The notes under the pieces: model-generated
Database searches by the model: none
What the model was told of the DNA's origin: nothing
The model's input: the letters and a program-made list of their open reading frames with translations, nothing else
Source: a virus
IMG/VR virus record: IMGVR_UViG_3300030380_003752
Coordinates: 1 to 28,498 of that record
Direction: 5' to 3' (one strand)
DNA: 28,498 nucleotides
Part shown: positions 8,696-15,777 of the stretch, in pieces
Numbering within the stretch: position 1 is the first letter of the stretch
Layout: each line of letters opens with the position of its first letter
Translations under genes and position numbers: made by a program

Positions 8696-8895
8696 AGGGT
8701 TCTACCTCTTTTGATACGCTTCTCAATATCTCTGACCAGGGAGTTCTGCCCCTCACGGTGAAAGCCATGAGAGGGGTCATCCCCTGGGAACCAGGTAGGT
8801 TGTTCTATTGTTGTGTTTCTTAAATATTCCAGAACTGCCTGGCCGTCCTTTGTGGAGAAGCAACGCACAAAGGTCTTATCTATTTCCTCACTCAT
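8692..8895 (-). CDS. Bbp19-like small phage protein
   Basis: A 67-residue protein overlapping the portal gene by 8 bases and the scaffold start by 4 bases. The pattern F...FST.DGQAVLEYLR followed by a variable loop and REGQNSLVRDIEKRI resembles the small Bbp19-like family, named after a Bordetella phage BPP-1 protein and encoded between portal and scaffold genes. Its function is not established; location suggests a head-assembly factor. Family call is by remembered pattern and position only. Confidence 0.5.
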   Translation of the reverse strand: MSEEIDKTFVRCFSTKDGQAVLEYLRNTTIEQPTWFPGDDPSHGFHREGQNSLVRDIEKRIKRGRTL

Positions 8896-10432
8896 TCGCC
8901 GGACCCTTCATCTCCGCCATAGCAGCTTGCATTTGCTCTACTACGGCCCCGCGCTCTTCTGCGCTATTAACAACGCGGCGAGGGACGCCCATTTTCTCAA
9001 TGATATAATCCAGCATCTCATCCTGGTTGATAGCGACCTGACCCATAGGCCCAGCAGTCTGAGCAATCTGAGCGAACTGCAATACATTCTGTAAGTCGTC
9101 CATGTTCTGAGCCTGAGCCAGGGGAGAGACAGGAATAACCCTGACAACCTTGCCATCCGCTTTCAGCGGCATATCAATCAGGTTTTGTTCATCCATCACA
9201 AACAGGATGCGGTTCACCAGGGGCATCATACATTCTGTAATCAGACGCCCATAGGCGGCACCCATGTTCTGTGACAACTCCTTCATGCGCTCCACGATTT
9301 CTGTAGCTGACCTGGCTGATTGAGTGTCCAGGGGAAGGGTGTCGTCCAAAAGCATCTTCTTGATACCCATGATAAGGTCGTTGATGACTAGCTGGCCCAC
9401 ATTGAAGTCCGCAGCAGAGCGCAATGGCTTGATACTTTCGCCCTGGGGACCGCCGTTCCTGGCCACAGGAATGATGGCACCAGGCGCAATGGTGATGTTT
9501 TGCGGGTTCAAAACGCCGTCATCTGCGGCTGTATAGACACCAGCTACAGCGATAGAGGCGTTTTTCAGTACCAGTTCTTTCACCTTATTCAGGGTCTTAA
9601 TATCCGGCAACGCACTGACCAGGGGGCCGCGCCCATAGACTTCGCCGGAAACTTTCATATACCTGGCGACAATCCAGGGGCTGACAGTCATGGTTCGATA
9701 TACCAGGTCAACTGCCCCAGCGTGTTTCTTGTCCTTTGAATAGACCAGGTGATAGCAATAGGTCTGCATTTTCTCAGACCAGACAGTCGCCTCAATCAGG
9801 TCAATCTCTTCATCTGGCTTGTCCTGGACCTTTTGCGCCAGGTCTTCTGGCAGCTTGGCATCTGGCCACTGCCTTTGGATTACATCCACGCGGACCCGCA
9901 TTTTGCGGTAGACGTTATCGACCACGCCATAGGGCCCCTCTTCCAGGCTGACCAGGTATTGTGGGACAGCAGTAAAGCGGACAGGGCCATCATCATCGCC
10001 TGGCTGAACCAGCATGACAGCAGTGCCAACACATAAATCCAGGAGAAACTCTGACATTGCCAGGTCAAAGTTAGTCTGCCGGATAACGTCAAACATTTTC
10101 TCAGTATAGATATCCAGGGCCTGACCAATCTCTTCTTTGCGTTCCTCAGGCACATCATTCCCTGCTTGCAGGCGGCACCAGTTACGGTAAGGCGGGAAGA
10201 GGGCAGACTGGATACGGTTAGCGAAACGCTGTGTTGAGTTTACGGCTGTAGCGTCAAACACCCTGGCCATTTTGTTTTGCCCTGGAGTTTTGCCCTCATA
10301 GTAGCCGCTGTAAAGGTTGCGTTGTGGGAGCGCAAACTCATAGCACTCCTCATAGATGGTACGCCACTGGTCCTTCCTGGCTTCGGCTTTTTCAGCCCGT
10401 TTCATTATCTCGCGGGGTTCAAGCTGTGCCAT
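8888..10432 (-). CDS. Portal protein (head-tail connector), T7 gp8-like
   Basis: A 514-residue protein starting at ATG 10432. The N-terminal 100 residues carry the collar/portal signature of T7-like phages: W..iyeecy.faLPqrn, a short loop, then R.FDaTAV.stq.fAnriqsalfPp...W. A central region has VSPWIVARYMKVSGEVYGRGP (about residues 250-270, described here by its key W, R, Y and GRGP). Residues 395-420 hold the 'SATEIVERMKELSQNMGAAYGRL' helix typical of head-tail connectors. Length matches the 500-560 residue family range. It forms the dodecameric vertex through which DNA is packaged and ejected. The start overlaps the preceding small gene by 14 bases. Confidence 0.92.
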   Translation of the reverse strand: MAQLEPREIMKRAEKAEARKDQWRTIYEECYEFALPQRNLYSGYYEGKTPGQNKMARVFDATAVNSTQRFANRIQSALFPPYRNWCRLQAGNDVPEERKEEIGQALDIYTEKMFDVIRQTNFDLAMSEFLLDLCVGTAVMLVQPGDDDGPVRFTAVPQYLVSLEEGPYGVVDNVYRKMRVRVDVIQRQWPDAKLPEDLAQKVQDKPDEEIDLIEATVWSEKMQTYCYHLVYSKDKKHAGAVDLVYRTMTVSPWIVARYMKVSGEVYGRGPLVSALPDIKTLNKVKELVLKNASIAVAGVYTAADDGVLNPQNITIAPGAIIPVARNGGPQGESIKPLRSAADFNVGQLVINDLIMGIKKMLLDDTLPLDTQSARSATEIVERMKELSQNMGAAYGRLITECMMPLVNRILFVMDEQNLIDMPLKADGKVVRVIPVSPLAQAQNMDDLQNVLQFAQIAQTAGPMGQVAINQDEMLDYIIEKMGVPRRVVNSAEERGAVVEQMQAAMAEMKGPANE

Positions 10433-10718
10433 TTTTCTTACCCTTCAATCTCTTTGATATTGCCGCAGACTTACGCCTGGCATCTGCCTTTGATGATGCG
10501 CCCCAAGCCTGGAGACTCAGGAGCAACCTGGTCGGCTTTCCCTTTGCGTCTCGCTCAGGTCCGCTGTTGCCAGCCATTCTGGCCAGGAAAGAAGCGCGGC
10601 GTGGGCTGTCTCCGCGTCTGACGGGCGGCTTTAGGTTAGAACCAGTTGTCCTGTTGAAGTGCGCCCGACCCGCAGCGTTCAGACCGCCTTTAGGATTTTG
10701 ATGTTTTTTTAGTGTCAC
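10419..10718 (-). CDS. Small basic conserved phage protein upstream of portal
   Basis: A 99-residue, Lys/Arg-rich protein with the conserved opening KHQNPKGGLNAAGRAHFNR, then LKPPV and RRASFLARM. This arrangement recurs in small phage and bacterial proteins of unknown function. No ATG is near the conserved N-terminus, so it probably starts at GTG 10718, with AAGG about 10 bases upstream, overlapping the previous gene by 29 bases. It overlaps the portal gene by 14 bases. The very basic charge and position between terminase and portal genes suggest a DNA- or head-associated role, but nothing diagnostic is visible. Confidence 0.6.
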   Translation of the reverse strand: MTLKKHQNPKGGLNAAGRAHFNRTTGSNLKPPVRRGDSPRRASFLARMAGNSGPERDAKGKPTRLLLSLQAWGASSKADARRKSAAISKRLKGKKNGTA

Positions 10719-10929
10719 CAGACTTGCCTTTCAGTAAATCAGCGTCAGCCTTCCTTGCGCCGCCCTTTCCTGTGACAAAAGATTTCACGCGACCCATCGC
10801 CCAGGCGTTAGCTGATACCTTTGGCCTGGAGCCACTTGAGTAGTAGGCACCCAGCCCACGGCGGTAGACTTGCATCAGTTTGGACTGAGAGAACTTTCCG
10901 GCACCTGGTATGCCGCTGAAGCTAGGCAT
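10690..10929 (-). CDS. Small conserved phage protein (79 aa), unknown function
   Basis: The protein is Lys/Gly/Ser-rich. Residues 20-60 contain V-Y-R-R-G-L-G-A-Y-Y-S-S-G-S-R-P followed by W-A-M-G-R-V-K-S-F and G-G-A-R-K-A-D-A-D-L-L. This 'AYySSGSRP..s...W.maRV.sF..gg..ARkAD.dLl' pattern is widespread in phage open frames next to portal or terminase genes, sometimes as a domain of larger proteins. Its role is unknown to me. It overlaps its upstream neighbour by 8 bases and its downstream neighbour by 29 bases, so this is a tightly coupled operon. Confidence 0.6.
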   Translation of the reverse strand: MPSFSGIPGAGKFSQSKLMQVYRRGLGAYYSSGSRPKVSANAWAMGRVKSFVTGKGGARKADADLLKGKSGDTKKTSKS

Positions 10930-11104
10930 TTTCGCGCTCCTTTGATATGCGGTCCATCATGGCAGGCGTTAGCTTGCCAGCCCTATACAGCCGCCTTGTG
11001 TTGAGGATTTCTCTGCGCCTGGCGTCAGGATTCTTTGACCCAGAGATATATTTCTTGGGGACGCCGGACTTCTTGTCCTTTGGGACTTTCTTGAACTTAG
11101 CCAC
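10922..11104 (-). CDS. Small basic conserved phage protein (60 aa)
   Basis: It begins at GTG 11104 (MAKFKKVPKDKKSGVPKKYI) and overlaps the previous gene by 8 bases. The pattern kKVPkDkKtGvPkkYlsG.knp..r..Ei..t..lYk.GkLtp.mmd.Isk is recognisable from other phage and viral small proteins of unknown function. It is highly charged, without cysteines, membrane segments or enzyme motifs. Location in the terminase-portal interval suggests a packaging or head-related accessory, by inference only. Confidence 0.6.
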   Translation of the reverse strand: MAKFKKVPKDKKSGVPKKYISGSKNPDARRREILNTRRLYRAGKLTPAMMDRISKERENA

Positions 11105-11363
11105 CTAATGTGGTCCCAGAACCTTTAATGCCTGTCGCAGCCGAACCACCACGGGCTGAAGACAGCAACAAACGAAATGCCCCACGACCTCTGCGCCGTG
11201 ACCTGGCTGATGCAGCGGCTGTCGCTTGTGCCGACTTCTCTTGAGCATCAAGCCTAGCTTCTTGCTGATTAAGCATTTCTGTTTGCTTTTCCAACGCCTC
11301 TGACTGAGCCTTTTCAGCCGCCGAGGTGTCAGGCATTTTTGGCCTTGATAAAACTCCTGCCAT
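11097..11363 (-). CDS. Small coiled-coil/Arg-rich phage protein (88 aa)
   Basis: Residues 12-50 form a Glu/Gln/Ala-rich helix with heptad character (EKQTEMLNQQEARLDAQEK). An RSRRRGRGAFRLLLSSARGG segment and a Gly/Ser/Thr tail follow. ATG 11363 has GAGG about 8 bases upstream and lies inside the end of the preceding gene (35-base overlap). Similar helix-plus-RRRG.R.LLS proteins occur between terminase and portal in many podoviruses; their role is unknown. No enzyme or membrane signature is visible. Confidence 0.6.
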   Translation of the reverse strand: MAGVLSRPKMPDTSAAEKAQSEALEKQTEMLNQQEARLDAQEKSAQATAAASARSRRRGRGAFRLLLSSARGGSAATGIKGSGTTLGG

Positions 11364-11838
11364 CGTAAAACCTCACATACACATGATAATCATCACCCTC
11401 AGGACCGTAGGCCTTGAGAGTAGCTTCTTTGTCAAAATACAACGCTTCAGCAAAACGTGTCGCCTGTAAGTGAGATGAACGAACCATGAACTGCAATCGC
11501 CGCAGTTGCATAGCAGTACCAATCCTGTCGAAAACAATCCTTGCGCCCTTAATCAAGGCAATCGCTCTGCCATCAATATGATTGCTTGGCACCATCCAGC
11601 CTTCTCCCAGGCCTGGCCAGATGGGAAACACGCCAAAGGACAGGGCCACTTTTCCCTGGTCAATGATTGTAAAAGCAGGGGTTCCGGCTGTTGTCCGCTC
11701 CATATAGCGCAGATAATCCGGCATGGCGGCCCCTAACTCCCTGGCTTTGTCCTTCACATCCATCAGCGCAATATGACCATAGTGAAAGTCAACGCACCTA
11801 TGTCCGCACCAGGTTTCGATATCTTGAGCCGTCACCAT
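11329..11838 (-). CDS. Gp13-like protein with GNAT-type fold
   Basis: A 169-residue protein. The core (residues 50-150) resembles the T7 gp13/DUF2833 family, whose members look like GNAT acetyltransferases. It contains A-F-T-I-I-D-Q-G-K-V, then F-P-I-W-P-G-L-G-E-G-W-M-V-P-S, a helix ending in R-L-Q-F-M-V, a second helix with H-L-Q-A-T-R-F-A-E-A-L, and a final aromatic-rich strand. In T7 gp13 is needed for normal virion assembly. Here the gene sits directly after the large terminase (7-base overlap), not with the internal virion genes. Catalytic acetyltransferase activity is not shown by any motif I can see. The family call is moderate. Confidence 0.6.
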   Translation of the reverse strand: MVTAQDIETWCGHRCVDFHYGHIALMDVKDKARELGAAMPDYLRYMERTTAGTPAFTIIDQGKVALSFGVFPIWPGLGEGWMVPSNHIDGRAIALIKGARIVFDRIGTAMQLRRLQFMVRSSHLQATRFAEALYFDKEATLKAYGPEGDDYHVYVRFYDGRSFIKAKNA

Positions 11839-13382
11839 ATGTTGAAATCAGTCTTAGCCACGGCCTGTTGAAAGTTGTTGCGACTTGAGCCCCTGGTCAT
11901 GCGCCTATGCTCACCAGCCCCCAGGAGAAGATAGCCATAAGCATCGCCAACGTGGGATGAGTCATTCTTATTCGGCGCATCTCTAAATCTATCATTGCCG
12001 CCGGAGATACCCACACGCTTGAAGTGATAGCCACCAGCCAGGGCCTTCCTCAGCTTAGTACACCTGGCATTGACCCGCAGCCCAGGCTTACCATCCACCA
12101 GGCGCAACATAGGAGCGGCACCCGCTTCACGCCGCACCTGGAAGTCGTTTGACGCTGTAGGCTGTGCCTGGAAGCCTATGGTTCTCAAATGGTCAAAGGC
12201 CGTTACCTCAAAGATTTCATCGCGCTTCATACCCGCAGGGTCGCCCCAGACCTTCACCTCAAACTTAGGATACTTCATGTTCAACTCATACAGCAGCATC
12301 TGGCCGAACCGCTCTAACCCCATATCCTCTGTGACAATCTCATCCAGGATATGCCACTTGCCTGACGCATACCGCTGACCAATCACAGCCGCAGGGGTAA
12401 GGCCAAAGTCCAGGCCGACATGAAGGGGAAGGGAAAGGTCCAGGCCCAAGTCCTGGTCAACCATTATCGTGTCATCAAACTCATGCCAGACAGGCTTGCC
12501 CTCTTGAACATACACATACTTCCCGCCGATATAGCACTCAATCCAGTCAAGCTGTTTATCTCCTAGCTGCTGTTCATAATATCCAACAGGCAAGTTCTTC
12601 ACGTTCTCCGCCTTAGGATTGTTAGCCCACAACCGTCCGCCACCAGGCAAAGCATCAGGATTATCAGCCTGGCTCTCCAGCATACCAGGCGGCTGCTTGT
12701 AGAAGTTCCACTTGTACTTTCCGCGCACAGGCTCCTTCTCAGACAACCGAAACCACCAGTGGTCGTCTGGCATAGGGTTCGTGTCAGCCCATATCCCGCG
12801 CCAGGGGCAACCACCATTCGCCTTGGTAGGATAACGCCCCACGCGATGCGTGAGCCCCTGGACAATACTCAAGGGCAACTCTCTAGCCTCGTTTACCCAG
12901 GCCCCACTCAACTCCAATGACAACAGCTTCCGCACATCCTTAGGCTGGTCCAGGGCCAGGAATATAACCTCACAGTCAATCCCCGCAGCATCTCCCCTGG
13001 CTGGCAACTTAATATGATGGGTCAAGGGCGGCGACCAACGCATTGGTCCAAATATGTTTTCTGGGAAGAGTTCAAGCCAGGTCTTAATAGTAGTCGTCCG
13101 CAACTCAGGATAAGAGTTCCGCACCACCACAACCCTGCTATATCTCACTCCATCCTTAGGAGACACAGGCTGCTTAACAGCCCTCAGCATAACCTCAGCC
13201 GCACAGGCATAAGACTTGCCGGACCCCACAGGGCCCATCAATCCCCGAAAGAAAGCATCATCACCCAAGAACTTCCACACCGTAGGGCTGGTGCTAAAAT
13301 CCAGGTCTAACCCACCAAAGACCCCATCCGCGTCAGTCTTCCGCCTGGATGACCTGTCACTCGCTGCTTTCGTCCGACCCAT
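11832..13382 (-). CDS. terL: Terminase large subunit
   Basis: A 516-residue packaging ATPase-nuclease. I start it at ATG 13382 (MGRTKAASDRSS) because GAGGAAAG precedes it. Longer in-frame starts at 13394 and 13430 extend further into the small-subunit gene. The Walker A motif GPVGSGKS is at residues 50-57. An adenine/arginine-finger-like VVVVRNSYPELRTTTIKTW segment follows. Walker B is represented by LSGAWVNEA near residue 160. The C-terminal RNase H-like nuclease has its first acidic residue in VGLDFG, a second region in WGDPAG, and the last in SSHVGDAYGYLLLG. It docks on the portal to pump and cut DNA. It lies just after the small subunit, overlapping it by 26 bases. Confidence 0.93.
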   Translation of the reverse strand: MGRTKAASDRSSRRKTDADGVFGGLDLDFSTSPTVWKFLGDDAFFRGLMGPVGSGKSYACAAEVMLRAVKQPVSPKDGVRYSRVVVVRNSYPELRTTTIKTWLELFPENIFGPMRWSPPLTHHIKLPARGDAAGIDCEVIFLALDQPKDVRKLLSLELSGAWVNEARELPLSIVQGLTHRVGRYPTKANGGCPWRGIWADTNPMPDDHWWFRLSEKEPVRGKYKWNFYKQPPGMLESQADNPDALPGGGRLWANNPKAENVKNLPVGYYEQQLGDKQLDWIECYIGGKYVYVQEGKPVWHEFDDTIMVDQDLGLDLSLPLHVGLDFGLTPAAVIGQRYASGKWHILDEIVTEDMGLERFGQMLLYELNMKYPKFEVKVWGDPAGMKRDEIFEVTAFDHLRTIGFQAQPTASNDFQVRREAGAAPMLRLVDGKPGLRVNARCTKLRKALAGGYHFKRVGISGGNDRFRDAPNKNDSSHVGDAYGYLLLGAGEHRRMTRGSSRNNFQQAVAKTDFNIW

Positions 13383-13767
13383 CTCTTTCCTCATATTCTG
13401 TAACTGTAGGCCCATGCAGATTAATCCCAAGGACAGACGGCCTATCCGACTTCTCTAGCCCTGGCTCTAACAACCCATGATGTTTGGCCAACATCCGCAA
13501 AGCTGAGACCTTATCGTGCATCTCCACCTCAATCGCGTTCCCCATCCTGGTTGGCGTGACCTTCACCTTCTTAATCGCCTTCCTGGTATGCAATGGCACA
13601 TCCTTAGCATCCTTCAGCGTCACACGGCCCATCTCGTCCCAGGACATCACCTCAGTTATATCTGAAGCCGCAATGGTAGACAGTTCATGCTTGACCGCCT
13701 CTTTCTCATCATCAGTGCCAAAGACCAGGGCGTTCCGCGCCTGGCGGGTCGTAATCTTCTTGCTCAT
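13357..13767 (-). CDS. terS: Terminase small subunit
   Basis: A 136-residue protein preceding the large terminase. The segment from residue 30 to 100 follows the C-terminal pattern of Terminase_2-type small subunits: 'aasDi.evm.wDe.Grv.lkd...vplhtr.aIkkvk....g...ievemhdK..AL.mLakh.gll'. The N-terminal DNA-binding part is short compared with typical 150-180 residue members, only about 30 residues before the conserved region (MSKKITTRQARNALVFG). It either has a reduced DNA-binding domain or uses a partner. It starts at ATG 13767, overlapping the zinc-ribbon gene stop in ATGA. It would recognise the packaging site and stimulate the large subunit. Confidence 0.75.
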   Translation of the reverse strand: MSKKITTRQARNALVFGTDDEKEAVKHELSTIAASDITEVMSWDEMGRVTLKDAKDVPLHTRKAIKKVKVTPTRMGNAIEVEMHDKVSALRMLAKHHGLLEPGLEKSDRPSVLGINLHGPTVTEYEERDGSDESSE

Positions 13768-14057
13768 AGTTCATCCTCATCAAAGCGAACACTGCCATCA
13801 AAAATTGCTGACTCTAACTCCTCATCGCTCATGCCACTGAAATCCACAATCACAACATCCGGCTCAAGAACTGGTCCTTTGCGCTTCTTCACCTTCTTCG
13901 CAATCACAGGCTTGCGCTCCGGCGCGGCTTCCAAAACCTCAATCGTGCGGAACCTATGGCCGCAACCTGTACACACACGGCCCCGCCTGGTCGTGCCCCG
14001 CGCTTGCCTGGAATCGTAAACCTCAGTCCTTCTTTCGCATTTTGGACACAGCATCAT
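13764..14057 (-). CDS. Zinc-ribbon protein resembling the N-terminus of NrdR
   Basis: A 97-residue protein. Residues 4-42 hold CPKC...C(T)GC (C4, C7, C29, C32) with VYDSRQARGTTRRGRVC and HRFRTIEVL. This closely follows the zinc-ribbon layout of the ribonucleotide-reductase repressor NrdR ('CP.C......v.dSR......RRRR.C..CG.RFtT.E'). The ATP-cone that follows in true NrdR (about 100 residues) is absent. The rest is Lys-rich and then acidic (MSDEELESAIFDGS). ATG 14057 has AAGGA upstream. It sits directly before the small terminase and may bind DNA. Regulation of the operon or a packaging accessory role are both inferences. Confidence 0.6.
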   Translation of the reverse strand: MMLCPKCERRTEVYDSRQARGTTRRGRVCTGCGHRFRTIEVLEAAPERKPVIAKKVKKRKGPVLEPDVVIVDFSGMSDEELESAIFDGSVRFDEDEL

Positions 14058-14340
14058 TCACATCCTTCTCAATATCAGCTATTCCGCGCCCGATACCGCC
14101 ATAGCCAATAACATCCGCCCAGGAATCATCATGCGTGGGCTCATGAATAAGGCGGCTAAGTTTCACAGCAACCATGCACATGACCACTTGCTCAGGGCCT
14201 ATGTCCTTGCCCAACAGAACAGACCACAACTGGGCAGTTGCCACATGATTGGCATACGGGGTCCCGTAATTCTGATTCCGCGCCTTGAGGATGTCGGCCA
14301 CCGACTCTATGGATTCGACATAGCGGTCAATGTTGTTCAT
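14023..14340 (-). CDS. DUF6378-type protein
   Basis: A 105-residue protein from ATG 14340, with GGAG about 9 bases upstream; a longer frame back to 14403 has no ribosome site. It shows the DUF6378 pattern: R.Q.YG.p..N......W...lG..i.pe.v..mm..vKl.Rl....h.DsW.D..GY. The visible key residues are R21, Y25-G26, W39, K60, R63, D72-S-W-D and GY near residue 80. These proteins resemble all-alpha nucleotide pyrophosphohydrolases in layout, and some phages carry them near replication genes. No activity is proven; nucleotide metabolism or hydrolysis of a signalling nucleotide is an inference. It overlaps the zinc-ribbon gene by 35 bases. Confidence 0.7.
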   Translation of the reverse strand: MNNIDRYVESIESVADILKARNQNYGTPYANHVATAQLWSVLLGKDIGPEQVVMCMVAVKLSRLIHEPTHDDSWADVIGYGGIGRGIADIEKDVNDAVSKMRKKD

Positions 14341-14473
14341 GATGAAAATCTCCAAAATTTTGAGTGAACCCCCCGTATACACACGCGGACGGGGAGGGGG
14401 CAAGGTGCCTTTGTCAATGATTTCAATATGTTACGCAAAAAGCAGGGCCCCTTATACAATAGCAATGCCAGCG

Positions 14474-14487
14474 TTTGGCCTTTGTAA
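14474..14487 (+). promoter_or_regulatory. Copy of the recurrent 14-base intergenic motif (site 3)
   Basis: TTTGGCCTTTGTAA lies in the 157-base gap 14341-14497. An imperfect reversed copy (GCTATTGTAT on the minus strand, 14461-14452) sits about 10 bases away. The gap also holds a perfect minus-strand TTGACA (14417-14412) with no -10 box at normal spacing, and a G/C-run-rich leader before the DUF6378 gene. A promoter for the downstream packaging genes may be here, but no convincing -10 box is visible. Confidence 0.4.
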
Positions 14488-14497
14488 ATCCAGGCTA

Positions 14498-15169
14498 TCA
14501 TAATGCTGCCCATTGTGCGACCTGTTCGATTGTAAGCGGTGGCGTCCGGCCTTGCTTTAGGTTAGCCCTTGTCATCTCTATGGTTGCGGCCTTCACCTGG
14601 TCAGCCTTGACGCCACGTTCTGCCAGGACACGGGCGAAATCCTGGTTCGGTCCTGGCAATCTGCGCTGACCAGAAGCCAATTCCACGCCTAAAACGAACG
14701 CTTGTGCCAATATCTTAAAGTCAGCATTTCCACCCTCAGACTCCCTTCTAGTATGTGTTACAGCTTGCGTATCTTCATCGAGTGCCTCAGCCACCAGTTT
14801 CGGACGCGGTGCCCAGAATTGCTCCTTACTTGGCAGCTCTGTCTGTGCGCCATCGAATAGCACCTGGTATCTGTTGGTTCGCCAGGTGTTTTTGGCCTTT
14901 ATCTTTGGCGGGTAGCTTCTGGGGTGCAGCTTTCTGACGTAGCCAGCCTTTATCAACCTGGACACATGAACACTGACGGTCTTTGTACTGCGTGAGATAT
15001 GCCTGGCAATCGTCATCCTTGAGGGCCAGGCTATTCCATAAGCATTGGTATAAAGACATATGGCTCCAAGAACTCTGAGCGTTGTCCAGTGCAAGTCGTC
15101 ATCCTGTATGGCTCTTGCTGGCAATACACTATATTTCCTGATAGGCGGCTTAGAAGGGGATTGGGTCAT
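14498..15169 (-). CDS. Winged-helix DNA-binding protein, possible replication initiator or regulator
   Basis: A 223-residue protein from ATG 15169, overlapping the previous gene by 20 bases. Residues 10-90 form a winged helix-turn-helix: I-R-K-Y-S-V-L-P-A-R-A-I, a short helix (TLRVLGAICLYTN), G-I-A-W-P-S-R-M-T-I-A-R-H-I as helix 2, then STKTVSVHVSRLIKAGYVRK as the recognition helix and start of the wing. The remainder is Lys/Arg-rich and ends in a helical segment. This 'aWPS...lA...g.s..tV...i..L...GyI.k' arrangement is typical of phage replication-initiator-like and regulatory proteins. It lies downstream of the primase-helicase and a repeat cluster that could be its binding sites, but that link is inferred. 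Confidence 0.65.
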   Translation of the reverse strand: MTQSPSKPPIRKYSVLPARAIQDDDLHWTTLRVLGAICLYTNAYGIAWPSRMTIARHISRSTKTVSVHVSRLIKAGYVRKLHPRSYPPKIKAKNTWRTNRYQVLFDGAQTELPSKEQFWAPRPKLVAEALDEDTQAVTHTRRESEGGNADFKILAQAFVLGVELASGQRRLPGPNQDFARVLAERGVKADQVKAATIEMTRANLKQGRTPPLTIEQVAQWAAL

Positions 15170-15752
15170 CTGGCACTGTATCCTTTGGTTTCATGTCAGT
15201 TACTTTGGCACCACCGAAAGCCTCTTTAATCATCAACACAGTAGGCGGCACAAACTCAATCATCTCCTCAGCGCAGACATAAGCCACGCCGTCAGGCTTC
15301 ATCACAGGCATCTCTTCAGCGGTTCTGACCAGGCGTACTGTAATCCCTTCTGCTCTGGGGTGTTTCATCTCCCAGTAATCATTCGGGTCAATCGTTTTAC
15401 AGCCCAGCCTGTCAGCCTCTTTGTCCAGGACATCATAAGCCCTCTTCATAGAAGCCCCATGCTTTCGGATGTCAGCTTCATCATTCCTGGCCAGAGCAAT
15501 ATTAAACTTGTCGAGTTGAGCCTGGAACTTCTGACCCAGCGCATCATCAACCAGACGCTGCAACCTTCCGACCCCCCACTTCAATTCCATCTCCCTGGCA
15601 ACCATGTCATGAGCCTCGACAACCAACCTGGTTTCGGCGGACATTGGGACAGTGGGACAGGACTCTAGAGAGTGTCCTGTCCGTCCCGTCTGTCGGACAT
15701 TTGTCCCACGCTTGTCCCGTTTGCCGTAACCTCTTGTTTTCATTGCGGACAT
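15150..15752 (-). CDS. Unknown replication-region protein (200 aa)
   Basis: I do not recognise this protein. ATG 15752 is preferred because AAGGAG lies 9 bases upstream, while a frame back to 15908 would run inside the primase gene. The first ~35 residues are basic and low in hydrophobics (KTRGYGKRDKRGT) and are encoded by the GGGACA repeat cluster. They may therefore be a by-product of DNA-level repeats. The rest is a charged alpha/beta protein with no cysteine cluster, Walker motif or membrane segment, and it ends DDPIPF, an acidic-hydrophobic tail like those that recruit replication partners. It sits between primase-helicase and the winged-helix gene. A replication accessory is a reasonable inference. 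Confidence 0.6.
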   Translation of the reverse strand: MSAMKTRGYGKRDKRGTNVRQTGRTGHSLESCPTVPMSAETRLVVEAHDMVAREMELKWGVGRLQRLVDDALGQKFQAQLDKFNIALARNDEADIRKHGASMKRAYDVLDKEADRLGCKTIDPNDYWEMKHPRAEGITVRLVRTAEEMPVMKPDGVAYVCAEEMIEFVPPTVLMIKEAFGGAKVTDMKPKDTVPDDPIPF

Positions 15753-15774
15753 TTTGTCCCACTCCTTTGTCCCA
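15646..15774. repeat. Cluster of six GGGACA/TGTCCC repeats with palindromes, candidate origin or operator array
   Basis: GGGACA occurs at 15646 and 15654, and TGTCCC at 15702, 15713, 15755 and 15769, all within 129 bases. Between the two orientations lies an inverted repeat, GGACAGGAC and GTCCTGTCC, separated by about 10 bases (roughly 15655-15682). CGGACATT is repeated at about 15638, 15694 and 15746, and forms GGACA-TT-TGTCC palindromes at the second copy. The cluster covers the 5' end and ribosome site of the 200-residue gene next to the primase-helicase. Iteron-like repeats here suggest a replication origin or binding array, but this is not proven. Confidence 0.55.
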
Positions 15775-15777
15775 GGC

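Noticed and set aside
13764-14057. Calling the zinc-ribbon gene nrdR
   Set aside because: The ATP-cone domain needed for nucleotide sensing is absent and no ribonucleotide reductase gene or NrdR box is visible.
14404-14420. Perfect minus-strand TTGACA as a promoter for the DUF6378 gene
   Set aside because: No -10-like hexamer occurs 15-19 bases downstream; the sequence there is G/C-rich.
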